DNA of 64,000 nt, from NCBI RefSeq assembly GCF_001043005.1, contig NZ_JYKZ01000012.1, forward strand, positions 98,954-162,953. Direction: 5' to 3'. Of this stretch, positions 9,047 to 18,578 are shown piece by piece. The position numbers were made by a program, and so were the translations under genes. The notes beneath the pieces were generated by a model. The model was given only the letters and a program-made list of their open reading frames with translations, did no database searches and had not been told where the DNA came from. Origin of the DNA: Pseudomonas psychrophila (GTDB lineage Bacteria; Pseudomonadota; Gammaproteobacteria; Pseudomonadales; Pseudomonadaceae). Each line of letters opens with the position of its first letter. The stretch's first letter is position 1.

Positions 9047-10264
9047 TTATTTTGACAAAGCTCTGGCAGGTACACCGACGACAGTCACACCATCAGTAAT
9101 ATTGTTGACCACTGCGGCGCCGGCACCAACCGTGACCTTGGCCCCTATGCTGATCTCTTGCCTGACGCAGGCACCAATTCCAATCCAGCTCATACGCCCA
9201 ACCTGCACAGCCCCCGCAATTCTCGCGCCAGGACTGACATGAACACAGTCATCTAAAACACAATCATGATCAATACTGCAGCCCGTATTCAAGATAGCGC
9301 CATCGCCAATCTTAACACCGGCATTTACAACAACCCCTGCAAAAGCGACGACACCCGCTCCAAGAGTAGCGTATCGACTGATCGTTGCCGATGGATGGAC
9401 CAAAGAGTCACAAACAATACCGCCCTTGCTCAACTCATCCATTTTTAAGCGTCGAATTTCATTATTACCGATAGCGACGATGACACCATCAAATTCATGG
9501 AAGCGTGCTAAAAGCGTCTGTGTATCACCAACGACAGCCCAATGACCCGCAAATTTAGTGGAGGGCCAGTTGTCATCAAAAAACTCTATGTCTGTCCAGC
9601 CGCAGCATTCGGCAGTATCGGCCACAACTCGCGAGTGACCTCCAGCTCCCAGGATTGCAAATTTTCTGGGGGGCTTCTCACCCAAAAACTTTGACATGGT
9701 TACCTCACCCTCAGCGCTTATTCCTTCACGCACAAAAACCTTTTTAAGGGTCAAGGCAATAATCTTGCAATCCAGCCAAAATGACTGATTTTCAACGTAC
9801 CAAATGTCGTATTGAAATTTTTGTTCCCAGCTTATGGCATTACGACCGTTGACTTGTGCCCAGCCAGTAATACCGGGCTTTACATCATGACGACGGGCCT
9901 GGGCAGGACTATAAAGCGGGAGGTATTCCACCAATAAAGGTCTCGGTCCCACCAGACTCATGTCACCTTTCAATACGTTCCAAAGCCCTGGTAATTCGTC
10001 AAGACTGCTGGAACGTAAAAAACTACCCAACCGTGTCATTCGAGCGCTATCCGGCAGCGGGTTACCTGAGTGATCAAATGCATCACGCATGGTTCTGAAT
10101 TTAATCATTTCGAAGAGTTTGCCATTCAGACCTGGTCGTACCTGACGAAAAAGAACCGGGGATCCAAGATAGCGCCTGACTAACCAAGCAACAAAAAGCA
10201 AGATGGGAAATAATAAAATCAATGCAACCATCGAAACAACAACGTCAAATAAACGCTTGAGCAT
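9047..10264 (-). CDS. Fused initiating sugar-phosphate transferase and PglD-like acetyltransferase
   Basis: Two enzymes in one chain of 405 residues. Residues 1-195 are a monotopic phosphoglycosyltransferase of the PglC type: an N-terminal membrane helix, KFRTM, the SLDELPGLWNVLKGDMSLVGPRP block and GITGWAQVNGR. Residues 205-405 are a PglD-like acetyltransferase with an N-terminal Rossmann piece (ILGAGGHSRVV), then left-handed beta-helix hexapeptides with the likely catalytic His in SIDHDC. Neisseria PglB has the same fusion. Predicted role: finish UDP-diNAcBac by N-acetylation and move diNAcBac-1-P to undecaprenyl phosphate, starting the O-unit. The ATG at 10264 is preferred over a GTG five codons upstream because of an AGGTG site. 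Confidence 0.87.
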   Translation of the reverse strand: MLKRLFDVVVSMVALILLFPILLFVAWLVRRYLGSPVLFRQVRPGLNGKLFEMIKFRTMRDAFDHSGNPLPDSARMTRLGSFLRSSSLDELPGLWNVLKGDMSLVGPRPLLVEYLPLYSPAQARRHDVKPGITGWAQVNGRNAISWEQKFQYDIWYVENQSFWLDCKIIALTLKKVFVREGISAEGEVTMSKFLGEKPPRKFAILGAGGHSRVVADTAECCGWTDIEFFDDNWPSTKFAGHWAVVGDTQTLLARFHEFDGVIVAIGNNEIRRLKMDELSKGGIVCDSLVHPSATISRYATLGAGVVAFAGVVVNAGVKIGDGAILNTGCSIDHDCVLDDCVHVSPGARIAGAVQVGRMSWIGIGACVRQEISIGAKVTVGAGAAVVNNITDGVTVVGVPARALSK

Positions 10265-10324
10265 ATACCTCACCTGCACCTTGTCTAACTCTCAGCCATC
10301 AATAGGGTGATCAAGAACAATATT

Positions 10325-11545
10325 CTATTTCTTAGCAAGAAAGTTAAAAGCCTTCGAAAACTTTAAGACCCCTTGGTCAAGCGATAAGTGTTTACGATAA
10401 AAATCATGCCCTTTTTGAGACATCAGTGCGAGTTCTTCAGCGCTGGAATTCAACAGTAATTCAACACCTGAGACGAGAGAATCTACATTCTCGGACTCAA
10501 CCACTACGCCACAACCACTCTGTTTTACAAGTTCGGCAGCATCACCATCAACAGCCATCAATAATGGCCTGCCAACTGCCATATAAGCCTGCGTTTTAGA
10601 AGGAATAGTGATTTTGAATAAGGGGTCTTTTTTAAGGTGCACCAAAAGGGCATCGGCAGCTTTCAGATAGCCTCCGACTTCCGCCATCGGAACAGCAGGT
10701 AAGAAAGTAACGTTTGTGAGTGACTTCTCGATAGCGATTCTTTTTAGAGCATCAACTTCAATCCCCCCACCAAGAAATATGAATTCAACAGGCCTGCTAC
10801 GCGATTGCAAGGTATACGCCGCATCCAAGACGGCATCCAGTGCTTGAGCTTTGCCCATATTTCCAGCAAAGAGGATACGAAATCTGGCGTTATCAGAGAA
10901 ACAAATAGGGGTTTCTGCACTGGCGGTGATTTGCTCTTCGGCGCACCAATTATAAATAACTTCAATCTTATCTTCTGGCACCCCCCGCTCAATCAAGACC
11001 TTTTTAAAGCCAGGCGAAAGCACCACTAGCTTATCAACATGCCTATACACCCAATCACAAACTTTAGACACAACACCTAGTAGTTTGTCATTAGAGAACA
11101 TACCGGTTGCTTTGAGTGTGTCCGGCCACATATCCTGAATATCGTACAGTACAGGTACACGACGAAAAAAACGGATAATCGAGGCTGCTATACCCACCGT
11201 CAGGGGTGGATGGTACGCATAAATAACATCTGGACGTTTCGCGAAGAACACACCATAAAAAAGACTGGCTGCAGCAAAGCTCACATAATTGAAAACTCGA
11301 CCAATGCCGCTTTGTCCATGGCTAGGGTACAAAGGAAGCCGAGTTATTTTAACGCCATCAATGAATTCTCTTTGAAACAACTTCAGCTTAAATCCTGGAT
11401 AGATTTTGCCACCAGGATAATTAGGAAATCCCGTTACCACCTCGACTTCAAATCCTTGCTTGACCAACGCCCTTGCAAAAACAAGTCCTTTGAATGTGGG
11501 TTCGGGATCAAACCATTGAGTCAACAGTAAAACACGGACTCCCAT
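10325..11545 (-). CDS. wbuB: WbuB-like glycosyltransferase family 4
   Basis: Cytoplasmic GT-B fold glycosyltransferase of 406 residues. The N-terminal part holds LLTQWFDPEP and YDIQDMWPDTLKATGM; the C-terminal donor domain has FAGNMGKAQALD and the EX7E-type stretch around SKTQAYMAVGRPLL. This pattern matches WbuB, the E. coli O26 alpha-L-FucNAc transferase. The gene follows the UDP-L-FucNAc genes wbjB-wbjC-wbjD in the same operon, which supports L-FucNAc as donor. It starts four bases after the wbjD stop. The acceptor is inferred to be the lipid-linked first sugar. Confidence 0.85.
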   Translation of the reverse strand: MGVRVLLLTQWFDPEPTFKGLVFARALVKQGFEVEVVTGFPNYPGGKIYPGFKLKLFQREFIDGVKITRLPLYPSHGQSGIGRVFNYVSFAAASLFYGVFFAKRPDVIYAYHPPLTVGIAASIIRFFRRVPVLYDIQDMWPDTLKATGMFSNDKLLGVVSKVCDWVYRHVDKLVVLSPGFKKVLIERGVPEDKIEVIYNWCAEEQITASAETPICFSDNARFRILFAGNMGKAQALDAVLDAAYTLQSRSRPVEFIFLGGGIEVDALKRIAIEKSLTNVTFLPAVPMAEVGGYLKAADALLVHLKKDPLFKITIPSKTQAYMAVGRPLLMAVDGDAAELVKQSGCGVVVESENVDSLVSGVELLLNSSAEELALMSQKGHDFYRKHLSLDQGVLKFSKAFNFLAKK

Positions 11546-11549
11546 TTAT

Positions 11550-12680
11550 TTAATACCTCTTCCAGACCACACGCATGACATAGTCGCGATAGCTGTGAAT
11601 GATACGAACAATTTTTTCGGCGACATTTGGCATGCTGTAATCTTCTACCAGTCTAAACGACCGCGCTGCGCCACGTTGCTGGGTGCGCAGCAACTCCAAT
11701 GCTTGCATAACCCGCTCAACCTCCAAGCCCACCATCATCACCGCAGCCTCCTCCATTCCTTCTGGCCGCTCATGAGCTTCACGCAAGTTGAGCGCCGGAA
11801 AATTGAGAATTGACGATTCTTCATTAATCGTGCCGCTATCGGACAAAGCCGCTTTAGAATCAAGTTGCAGTTTGTTGTAGTCTTTGAAGCCCAACGGTTT
11901 AAGCAGACGCACATTATTGTGAAATGTGACGCCCATGGCATCTACGCGTTTTTGAGTCCGAGGATGAGTAGAGACAATCACCGGATAATCATAATGCTCG
12001 GCTACTGTGTTCAAAACATCAACGAGCTTCAAAAAATTCTTATCAGAATCGATATTTTCTTCACGGTGCGCACTGACAACAAAAAACTTGCCTGCCTCAA
12101 GACCTAATCGCTCAAGTACATCAGAGGCCTCAATACCTGGACGATAGTAATTCAGCACCTCAAACATTGGACTGCCAGTCTTTATTACCATATCTGGCGA
12201 CAGGCCTTCACGGAGCAAATAGTCACGCGCAATCGTGCTGTAAGTCAGGTTGATATCAGCGGTGTGATCGACTATACGTCGATTAATTTCTTCAGGGACA
12301 CGCATATCAAAGCAACGATTACCCGCCTCCATATGGAACGTAGGAATCTTACGACGCTTTGCTGGAATAACAGCCATACAGCTATTAGTATCGCCCAAAA
12401 CCAGAAGTGCTTCGGGCTCAACTTCAGCCAGTACACGGTCAACGGCAATGATGACATTACCGATGGTTTCGGCACCGGTGCTACCTGCTGCGTTTAAAAA
12501 ATAATCAGGCTTACGGATGCCGAGGTCATCAAAAAAAATCTGATTAAGTTCATAGTCGTAGTTTTGACCTGTATGAACCAGTATATGTTCACAGCTAACG
12601 TCCAATGCAGCCATCACTCTGGACAGGCGTATGATCTCAGGACGCGTACCGACAACAGTAACTACTTTCAATTTTTTCAT
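11550..12680 (-). CDS. wbjD: UDP-N-acetylglucosamine 2-epimerase family, UDP-L-FucNAc synthase
   Basis: Non-hydrolysing 2-epimerase fold of 376 residues with VGTRPEIIRLSRV at the N-terminus, the HTGQNYD motif, HMEAGNRCFD, and the catalytic His/Glu segment VSAHREENID. In context with wbjB and wbjC it is the third enzyme of UDP-L-FucNAc synthesis (WbjD/FnlC/CapG), acting on the L-talo intermediate at C2. The NEESSILNFPALNLRE stretch is that seen in FnlC-type enzymes. Gene spacing is tight (23 bases from wbjC), so it is co-translated in the operon. A classic WecB role is less likely in this context. Confidence 0.92.
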   Translation of the reverse strand: MKKLKVVTVVGTRPEIIRLSRVMAALDVSCEHILVHTGQNYDYELNQIFFDDLGIRKPDYFLNAAGSTGAETIGNVIIAVDRVLAEVEPEALLVLGDTNSCMAVIPAKRRKIPTFHMEAGNRCFDMRVPEEINRRIVDHTADINLTYSTIARDYLLREGLSPDMVIKTGSPMFEVLNYYRPGIEASDVLERLGLEAGKFFVVSAHREENIDSDKNFLKLVDVLNTVAEHYDYPVIVSTHPRTQKRVDAMGVTFHNNVRLLKPLGFKDYNKLQLDSKAALSDSGTINEESSILNFPALNLREAHERPEGMEEAAVMMVGLEVERVMQALELLRTQQRGAARSFRLVEDYSMPNVAEKIVRIIHSYRDYVMRVVWKRY

Positions 12681-12703
12681 GACAAACTCTGATTAAAATA
12701 TAT

Positions 12704-13822
12704 TTAGGCTTTGATACCAACAGGCATTGTGTAAGTATCCGGGTGTTGACGATCGAATATTTCATTCGCCCAAAGCATGACCATCATTTCATCACTGCCA
12801 ATATTGGTGACATCGTGAGTCCAGCCAGGAACAGTTTCAACAATCTCTGGTTTCTCACCGGAAGTGAACAATTCGTAGAATTCACCTGATACAACATGAC
12901 GAAAGCGAAAACAGGCTTCGCCCTTGATAACCAAAAACTTTTCAGTTTTTGAGTGATGGTAATGTCCACCTCGCGTGATACCTGGGTGAGCCGTAAAATA
13001 AGAAAATTGACCCGCGTCACGCGTTTTTAGCATCTCCACAAATACACCACGAGCATCTCCATATTTAGGAACCTCGTAGGTAAATTGCTCAGGAGGTAAA
13101 TAGCTTAGGTACGTCGAATAAAGTGCTCGTGTCAGCCCTGACCCTACTGCCTCCGTGATCAAACTATGGCGGCTATCACGAAATGCAACGAGCTGATCAG
13201 CCAACTGCCCAACCGTTATCGAATATGCAGGTTCAACTGCGACAAAAGGAGTGCCATGATTTACTCCCTCCATAACGGCAATGAAATGAGCAATGACATC
13301 GTCAATGTAGACTAGATTAATAACTGCATCAGGGTTGTTAATCTGAATTGGTAGATTGCGCGAAATATTGTGGCAAAAAGTGGCTACTGCCGAGTTGTAA
13401 TTAGGCCGAGCCCATTTACCGAACACATTTGGCAAACGAAATAGATGTACCGGTATATTTTGTTTGTCAGAGAAATCCATGAGCGCATTTTCAGCTGCTA
13501 ACTTACTGATGCCGTAGTCATTCTCGAGTTCTGCTTGGCTTGAAGACGTATAGAGAACGGGTATCTTCCGTCCGCTTGCAACTATTCCATCACACACGGC
13601 CTGTGTAAGATCCACATTGCCGGATTTATAATCATTGGGGTTTTCGGGTCGATTAACGCCTGCAAGGTGAAACACGAAGTCCGCTTGCAAAAGCATCTCC
13701 TTCAACGAGAACAAGTTGTCCTCCCGGGAGAAGCGTAAAACCTCTATATCCTTGCGTTCGCACAGCTGAACGTACAAATTTTGTGCAATAAATCCATTAG
13801 CCCCTGTGATAAGAACTTTCAT
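12704..13822 (-). CDS. wbjC: Bifunctional UDP-sugar C3-epimerase/C4-reductase
   Basis: Second enzyme of UDP-L-FucNAc synthesis (WbjC/FnlB/CapF), 372 residues. The N-terminal 245 residues are an SDR reductase with ITGANGFIAQNL and the YGISKLAAE active-site motif. The C-terminal 115 residues are a cupin carrying HPGITRGGHYHHSKTEKFLV, with the metal-binding histidines. The protein epimerises and reduces the product of WbjB. Three bases separate it from the wbjB stop. Both domains look intact. Confidence 0.93.
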   Translation of the reverse strand: MKVLITGANGFIAQNLYVQLCERKDIEVLRFSREDNLFSLKEMLLQADFVFHLAGVNRPENPNDYKSGNVDLTQAVCDGIVASGRKIPVLYTSSSQAELENDYGISKLAAENALMDFSDKQNIPVHLFRLPNVFGKWARPNYNSAVATFCHNISRNLPIQINNPDAVINLVYIDDVIAHFIAVMEGVNHGTPFVAVEPAYSITVGQLADQLVAFRDSRHSLITEAVGSGLTRALYSTYLSYLPPEQFTYEVPKYGDARGVFVEMLKTRDAGQFSYFTAHPGITRGGHYHHSKTEKFLVIKGEACFRFRHVVSGEFYELFTSGEKPEIVETVPGWTHDVTNIGSDEMMVMLWANEIFDRQHPDTYTMPVGIKA

Positions 13823-13825
13823 AGC

Positions 13826-14866
13826 TTACTCCTCGGGCGCGACGTGTTCGCCACGTTGGATAGCCTGCATAAATGATAGCTTTAAAAGCAACCGCTGCAT
13901 GCCATCGACATCAAGCCGTTCGGTATTATGAGAGTTGTAATCTTCCATTCTGGATATTTTTTCTTCGCCCTGCTCAACATATTTACTATAGTTCAGGTCC
14001 CGCAAATCCGGCGGCACCCGGAAGTACTGACCGCGGTCTTCAGCGCACGCCATTTCTTCTCGACTAAGAAGCGCTTCAAATAATTTTTCACCATGGCGAG
14101 TACCAATGACCTGGATAGGATGCTCTGGCATGCCCATCATAGTAATCAACGCGCGCGCCAAGGTTTCGACAGTGGCTGCCGGTGCCTTCTGAACAAACAA
14201 GTCACCGTTATTACCGTGTTCAAATGCGTACAAAACAAGATCAACCGCATCCGCCAAAGTCATCATGAAACGGGTCATATTCGGATCAGTAATCGACAGT
14301 GGTTTTCCCGCTCGTATTTGTTCAATAAAGAGGGGAATCACTGAGCCCCGGGAAGCCATGACATTACCGTATCGAGTTCCACAAATGACCGTTTTGCTTT
14401 CATCGACATTTCTCGATTTAGCAACCATCACTTTTTCCATCATGGCCTTGGATATACCCATGGCGTTAATGGGATACACCGCTTTATCAGTGCTAAGACA
14501 AACCACACGCTTAACTTCATTTTGAATGGCAGCTTCAAGCACATTATCAGTGCCTATGACGTTGGTCTTGACCGCCTCCATGGGATGAAATTCACAAGAA
14601 GGTACTTGCTTCAGTGCCGCCGCATGGAAGATATAATCAACACCTCGGGTAGCATTCAACACACTTTGATAGTCGCGAACATCGCCAATATAAAATTTTA
14701 ACTTGGCGTTATTGTAATGCTTGCGCATGTCATCTTGTTTTTTTTCATCACGGCTGAAAATTCTTATTTCAGCAATACCACTGTCTAAAAAACGTTTGAG
14801 AACAGCGTTACCGAATGACCCAGTGCCGCCACTGATTAATAATTTTTTTCCTGAAAAATTTTTCAC
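13826..14866 (-). CDS. wbjB: UDP-GlcNAc 4,6-dehydratase/5-epimerase
   Basis: First committed enzyme for UDP-L-FucNAc (WbjB/FnlA/CapE), a soluble SDR of 346 residues. It shows ISGGTGSFGNAVLKRF at the N-terminus, the IFHAAALKQVPSCE segment, and the catalytic region STDKAVYPINAMGISKAMMEK split over residues 125-146. It is much shorter than WbpM because it lacks the membrane domain. With wbjC and wbjD it makes a complete three-gene cassette that travels together in many O-antigen and capsule loci. Confidence 0.94.
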   Translation of the reverse strand: MKNFSGKKLLISGGTGSFGNAVLKRFLDSGIAEIRIFSRDEKKQDDMRKHYNNAKLKFYIGDVRDYQSVLNATRGVDYIFHAAALKQVPSCEFHPMEAVKTNVIGTDNVLEAAIQNEVKRVVCLSTDKAVYPINAMGISKAMMEKVMVAKSRNVDESKTVICGTRYGNVMASRGSVIPLFIEQIRAGKPLSITDPNMTRFMMTLADAVDLVLYAFEHGNNGDLFVQKAPAATVETLARALITMMGMPEHPIQVIGTRHGEKLFEALLSREEMACAEDRGQYFRVPPDLRDLNYSKYVEQGEEKISRMEDYNSHNTERLDVDGMQRLLLKLSFMQAIQRGEHVAPEE

Positions 14867-15026
14867 AGCCTATCTTCCTAAAGGGATGCACTATTTTGAA
14901 ACCATGCACTGCTTGTACGCAGTTATTGCGCTCAACTGATTCGCCCTGACACAGAGACAGGAACAATAAATTCAAAATAAGCATGATTTGAGTTTGATTT
15001 GAAAAGTATAGCGCCTTACCGGTATA

Positions 15027-15992
15027 TTAAGTAATACTTGCAAAGCCGTCCCCGAAATACACAACATTGCTTACAAACAAGAGACCCTTATAAAAAAAGT
15101 ACAAACCTGTTATAACAATACCTACATTAATTCCACGATTAACCTGAAGAGCATAAAATACAAAAATGAAATAACTAAAAATAACAATACGCTCCTCACC
15201 TATCAAATACGCACACAAGACCAATGGTAACGAAGCCAGCAAGGCTTCAAGTTTTTTGTCACCGGCATAGCATACGGTTAACAGCGTAAAGAAAAGAGGC
15301 TTCAATATTGCCCCGCCCCCTCCCCAAAGATCATAATAGACAAGAAACTTGGATAAGATATGCTCTCTCAATACGAACAACATTCCAAGCATCAACATTA
15401 TCAAAAACATCAACGACACGAACCCGTAACCGATACGACCTTGAGAAAACTCGCTTAAGACCGTATTGAACCTCCTAACTTGGGCAGACAAGAGAATTAT
15501 TAAAACTTGCACGTGTGACATAACTGAAACTGCTAAAAATAAAATCTTCCAAAGGCCGGAGGCACTATACGCAATCAAAAAAAACAACAACGACAACTTA
15601 AGTCGTTCCGCAGAAAAAGCAAGAACAATGAGGTAAAAATTAAAATACACCATGGGAAACAAAACACGACTCACGTCATGCCTTAGTAGCCATGAAAAAA
15701 TTTGCTGAAATAGAACGAAATTCAACAATGAAAACAGTACATCTTTCTGTAGGACTGCCGAAAAAAGATAAGTCAACAAGAAATAACCTGCTTCACTTGT
15801 CCCCAGGGTCTTTTTATAGAAAACGAAACCCTCCACAAAGGACATATCAGAAACACCACTATAAAACTTCCTATAGAATTCCTGATCACCTGATGTAAAA
15901 AAAGGAAACATAAAAAGACTAAAAATTAAAACAGGTAAAGCCCAAGCAGCAGCCAAAGTTCCATGTGAAAAATATTTCATAGCACCACACAT
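15027..15992 (-). CDS. wzy: Wzy-like O-antigen polymerase (EpsG-like membrane protein)
   Basis: Polytopic membrane protein of about 321 residues with some nine to ten hydrophobic segments. The arrangement FSAERLKLSLLFFLIA followed by SVMSHVQVLIILLSA matches the EpsG-type polymerase family, where a conserved Arg and His lie in this region. Wzy proteins link undecaprenyl-linked repeat units in the periplasm. Assignment rests on the membrane profile, this motif and the place between wzx/glycosyltransferase and wbjB. The gene is very AT-rich compared with the core genes, typical for acquired polymerases. A start five codons downstream is also possible. Confidence 0.7.
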   Translation of the reverse strand: MCGAMKYFSHGTLAAAWALPVLIFSLFMFPFFTSGDQEFYRKFYSGVSDMSFVEGFVFYKKTLGTSEAGYFLLTYLFSAVLQKDVLFSLLNFVLFQQIFSWLLRHDVSRVLFPMVYFNFYLIVLAFSAERLKLSLLFFLIAYSASGLWKILFLAVSVMSHVQVLIILLSAQVRRFNTVLSEFSQGRIGYGFVSLMFLIMLMLGMLFVLREHILSKFLVYYDLWGGGGAILKPLFFTLLTVCYAGDKKLEALLASLPLVLCAYLIGEERIVIFSYFIFVFYALQVNRGINVGIVITGLYFFYKGLLFVSNVVYFGDGFASIT

Positions 15993-16039
15993 TACTGCTT
16001 ATGATTATTAAACAAGCTGCAACCTTCTACTCTTTATGG

Positions 16040-17305
16040 TTATTTCAACGTCCCTTGCTCTCTACGTGTTGAAAACGTCTTATCATCGAAAAATGAATGT
16101 TTAATCGCACATATTAGAAAAGAAAATAACCCGACACTATTCACATAGCGCTGATCTTTAAATAATTTTAAATTCATATTTGAATTTTCTAGTGCAATAA
16201 ACCCATCAACAGTTTGTTCGATACTAAAAGAAGTCGACTTGACTTTACATGCCATCGCTGCCGTTTCCCAACTTTCAGCACTAAGCATTAGCTGAATCAA
16301 AACATCCTTGATCGATCGAGTTATTTGGTTGGTGTCAAATTCATTATATGAAAGCCCCTTAATATCACTCAACAACCCATAGGTTATTGGTTGATCGGTC
16401 GACTCAATGCCAATGATCGCAGGTACACCCAAGGCAGCAGCCTCTAGAATAGCTGTACCGCTACCAACAAATGCCAATGCACCGTCTAGAACCCTCGGAA
16501 TATCTTCGTATGCAATGCTTCCTTTAAACTGAACAGCAGACTCCAACTTTAAGTAGGACACCAGCTTTCGTAATTCAGGTTCATATTCACCCGTACCGTA
16601 TATCTCGTATACTAAATCCGGACGGATCTTGCTCAGCTGAGGCAACAAAGAAATAATATGCCGGTTATATGATTTGAATGCATATAAATTCCCAATTGAC
16701 ACTAAACGGTTAGAATCAGCCTTTCCTAATAACTTAACCTCTGCCCTTGGCATCTCTATGCCTATAGGAACAATGGTAGATTTTGAATAGTCATTGTCGA
16801 AAAACTTTTCATATGAAGAGCGATTTTTCTCGTTAAAAAAAACTATACTCTCTGGCGGAAGTAGCCCAAACAGCATTTTTGCATTTTTTGCAAAATAATA
16901 TGGAACGCCATCAAACATGACTTCATTCTGATGGTAGATACCGAAAGATATTTTAAACTCAACGTTTAGAGCATCCAAACATCGCTTAACAAAAAGCAAA
17001 CCGAAAACACCCATAACGTGCACATGCCCATTATAGATATTTACGAGATTTAAAATTTTCGAAAAATTCAGAGGAGCAAAAATACCCAGTGGAGAGTACA
17101 TTAACGGCACGTAGACTTTATGTACAATATCTTTTAGGTAGTAAACGTCTGCGTACTGAGCAATACTTTTCTGTAGCCCATCATTCACTTTATCCATCAG
17201 AACTAAAACGCCAATCCTCCTATTTCTTTTTTTAAATTCCCTTGCCACTCTCAAAATAAAAGTTGTGCCACCGTTAAGTTCTAAAACATTAGCTACTAGA
17301 AGCAT
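16040..17305 (-). CDS. Glycosyltransferase family 4 (second transferase of the locus)
   Basis: A 421-residue GT-B type glycosyltransferase. The C-terminal donor half is clear: VSIGNLYAFKSYNRHI, then YEIYGTGEYEPELRK, then the nucleotide-sugar segment AFVGSGTAILEAAALGVPAIIG. The N-terminal half begins LLVANVLELNGGTTFILR, an acceptor-side motif common in GT4. It overlaps the end of wzx by 17 bases. Donor and linkage cannot be read from sequence. By elimination (WbuB for FucNAc) it would add the dTDP-derived amino sugar or another residue. Strongly AT-rich. Confidence 0.75.
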   Translation of the reverse strand: MLLVANVLELNGGTTFILRVAREFKKRNRRIGVLVLMDKVNDGLQKSIAQYADVYYLKDIVHKVYVPLMYSPLGIFAPLNFSKILNLVNIYNGHVHVMGVFGLLFVKRCLDALNVEFKISFGIYHQNEVMFDGVPYYFAKNAKMLFGLLPPESIVFFNEKNRSSYEKFFDNDYSKSTIVPIGIEMPRAEVKLLGKADSNRLVSIGNLYAFKSYNRHIISLLPQLSKIRPDLVYEIYGTGEYEPELRKLVSYLKLESAVQFKGSIAYEDIPRVLDGALAFVGSGTAILEAAALGVPAIIGIESTDQPITYGLLSDIKGLSYNEFDTNQITRSIKDVLIQLMLSAESWETAAMACKVKSTSFSIEQTVDGFIALENSNMNLKLFKDQRYVNSVGLFSFLICAIKHSFFDDKTFSTRREQGTLK

Positions 17306-18572
17306 TGACTTTCCTAGGCAAGGGTGAACCCTTCAGATAAATACCAAAGCACACTGTAGAGAGCGCAAAATAAATAATATATGAAACGGCATAAGCAATC
17401 ATAACCGCCCTAATATCCCCATAGAGGTGCAACATCAGCATTGAAAGCAACAAGAACAAACCATTCTGCACGAGTTCGGCCGCAATATAAATTTTTGTCG
17501 CTGCCTTGGCAACAGCCACAAAACCGATTACGTAGGATGAAACTCTAAACAGATCACCGAGCAATTGAAAAATCACAACATCACCCAGCGAATTGAAACT
17601 ATCTGCCAGGATGAGAGGAATTAGAAAGTTACGCCCCATATAGAATACAGCTGCACCAACACTGAACAACATCGCCATCAAAATTAAATACTTGAGCGTA
17701 ATACGACCAATAGTTTTCCTATCATCAAGCCGCGAGATAGTCGGTACAAAATAGTACGCTAGAAAAACCGTAAAGAAGCCAAGATAAGCGCCTGAAAGTT
17801 TAATAGCGCCTTGCCAGATCCCCGCTGAGGTATACCCCGCCGAATCGATTAAAACATGCCTTATAATCATTTCCACCACAGGGAAAGTTAAGGCACTTGT
17901 CAACATCATCACCGTAAAGGCTGATAGACGTGTAAACTCGATTAATTTGAGTTTTCGTATTTTCACTTTTCCGAAAAAAGCTGACCTGCAATAAAAATAA
18001 AAAGCCGGCCCAAAGGTAATTACATACATAACGAGAACTGAAAGTATCGCACCAACTAAACCAAACTGAACCACAAGACTCCATATGATAGGAACAGCCA
18101 GGGCACTCCCTATAATTTGTATCTTAGAATAGACCTCTGTTTGCATCAGCCCATTACTAACGCCAATAACCAAATTTACAAAAGCAAACAAAGGTTGAAT
18201 ACATGCCAGTGCAATAATGACCCAATACATACCGGGGTCATTGAAAACTACTACAGCTAAGGATTGGGAGAAAATTACGCCAAGACAAAGAAAAACACCA
18301 CAAAAAACTGCGGAGTAGGTTGTCGCGGTAGACAAGAACCGCAAAAGTTGTTTCGGACAGGATGCATATTCTGCCACATACTTAATAACTGCGTTGGTAA
18401 TCCCTCCTCCAGCGACCATATAAACCATGGTCGACATGCTCATAAATTGGCCCAACTGCCCCATGCCATCTGCGCCAAGATAGAAAGCTATTATTTTAAT
18501 CAGCACTAATCCCATGACGATTCGGGACAAGTGAGCACAGCTTGTTAAAATGGCACCATTCAATACCTTCAT
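17289..18572 (-). CDS. wzx: Wzx-type O-antigen flippase
   Basis: Polysaccharide exporter of the MOP/PST superfamily, 427 residues and about twelve transmembrane helices. The N-terminus NGAILTSCAHLSRIVMGLVL and the GGITNAVIKYVAEY segment with a helix-breaking Gly pair are typical of the enterobacterial WzxE type. The partner wecE-type gene lies directly upstream (6 bases), as in the enterobacterial common antigen operon. Function: flips the undecaprenyl-PP-linked O-unit to the periplasm for Wzy. AT-rich like its neighbours. Confidence 0.82.
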   Translation of the reverse strand: MKVLNGAILTSCAHLSRIVMGLVLIKIIAFYLGADGMGQLGQFMSMSTMVYMVAGGGITNAVIKYVAEYASCPKQLLRFLSTATTYSAVFCGVFLCLGVIFSQSLAVVVFNDPGMYWVIIALACIQPLFAFVNLVIGVSNGLMQTEVYSKIQIIGSALAVPIIWSLVVQFGLVGAILSVLVMYVITFGPAFYFYCRSAFFGKVKIRKLKLIEFTRLSAFTVMMLTSALTFPVVEMIIRHVLIDSAGYTSAGIWQGAIKLSGAYLGFFTVFLAYYFVPTISRLDDRKTIGRITLKYLILMAMLFSVGAAVFYMGRNFLIPLILADSFNSLGDVVIFQLLGDLFRVSSYVIGFVAVAKAATKIYIAAELVQNGLFLLLSMLMLHLYGDIRAVMIAYAVSYIIYFALSTVCFGIYLKGSPLPRKVNASSS

Positions 18573-18578
18573 GGGCGT

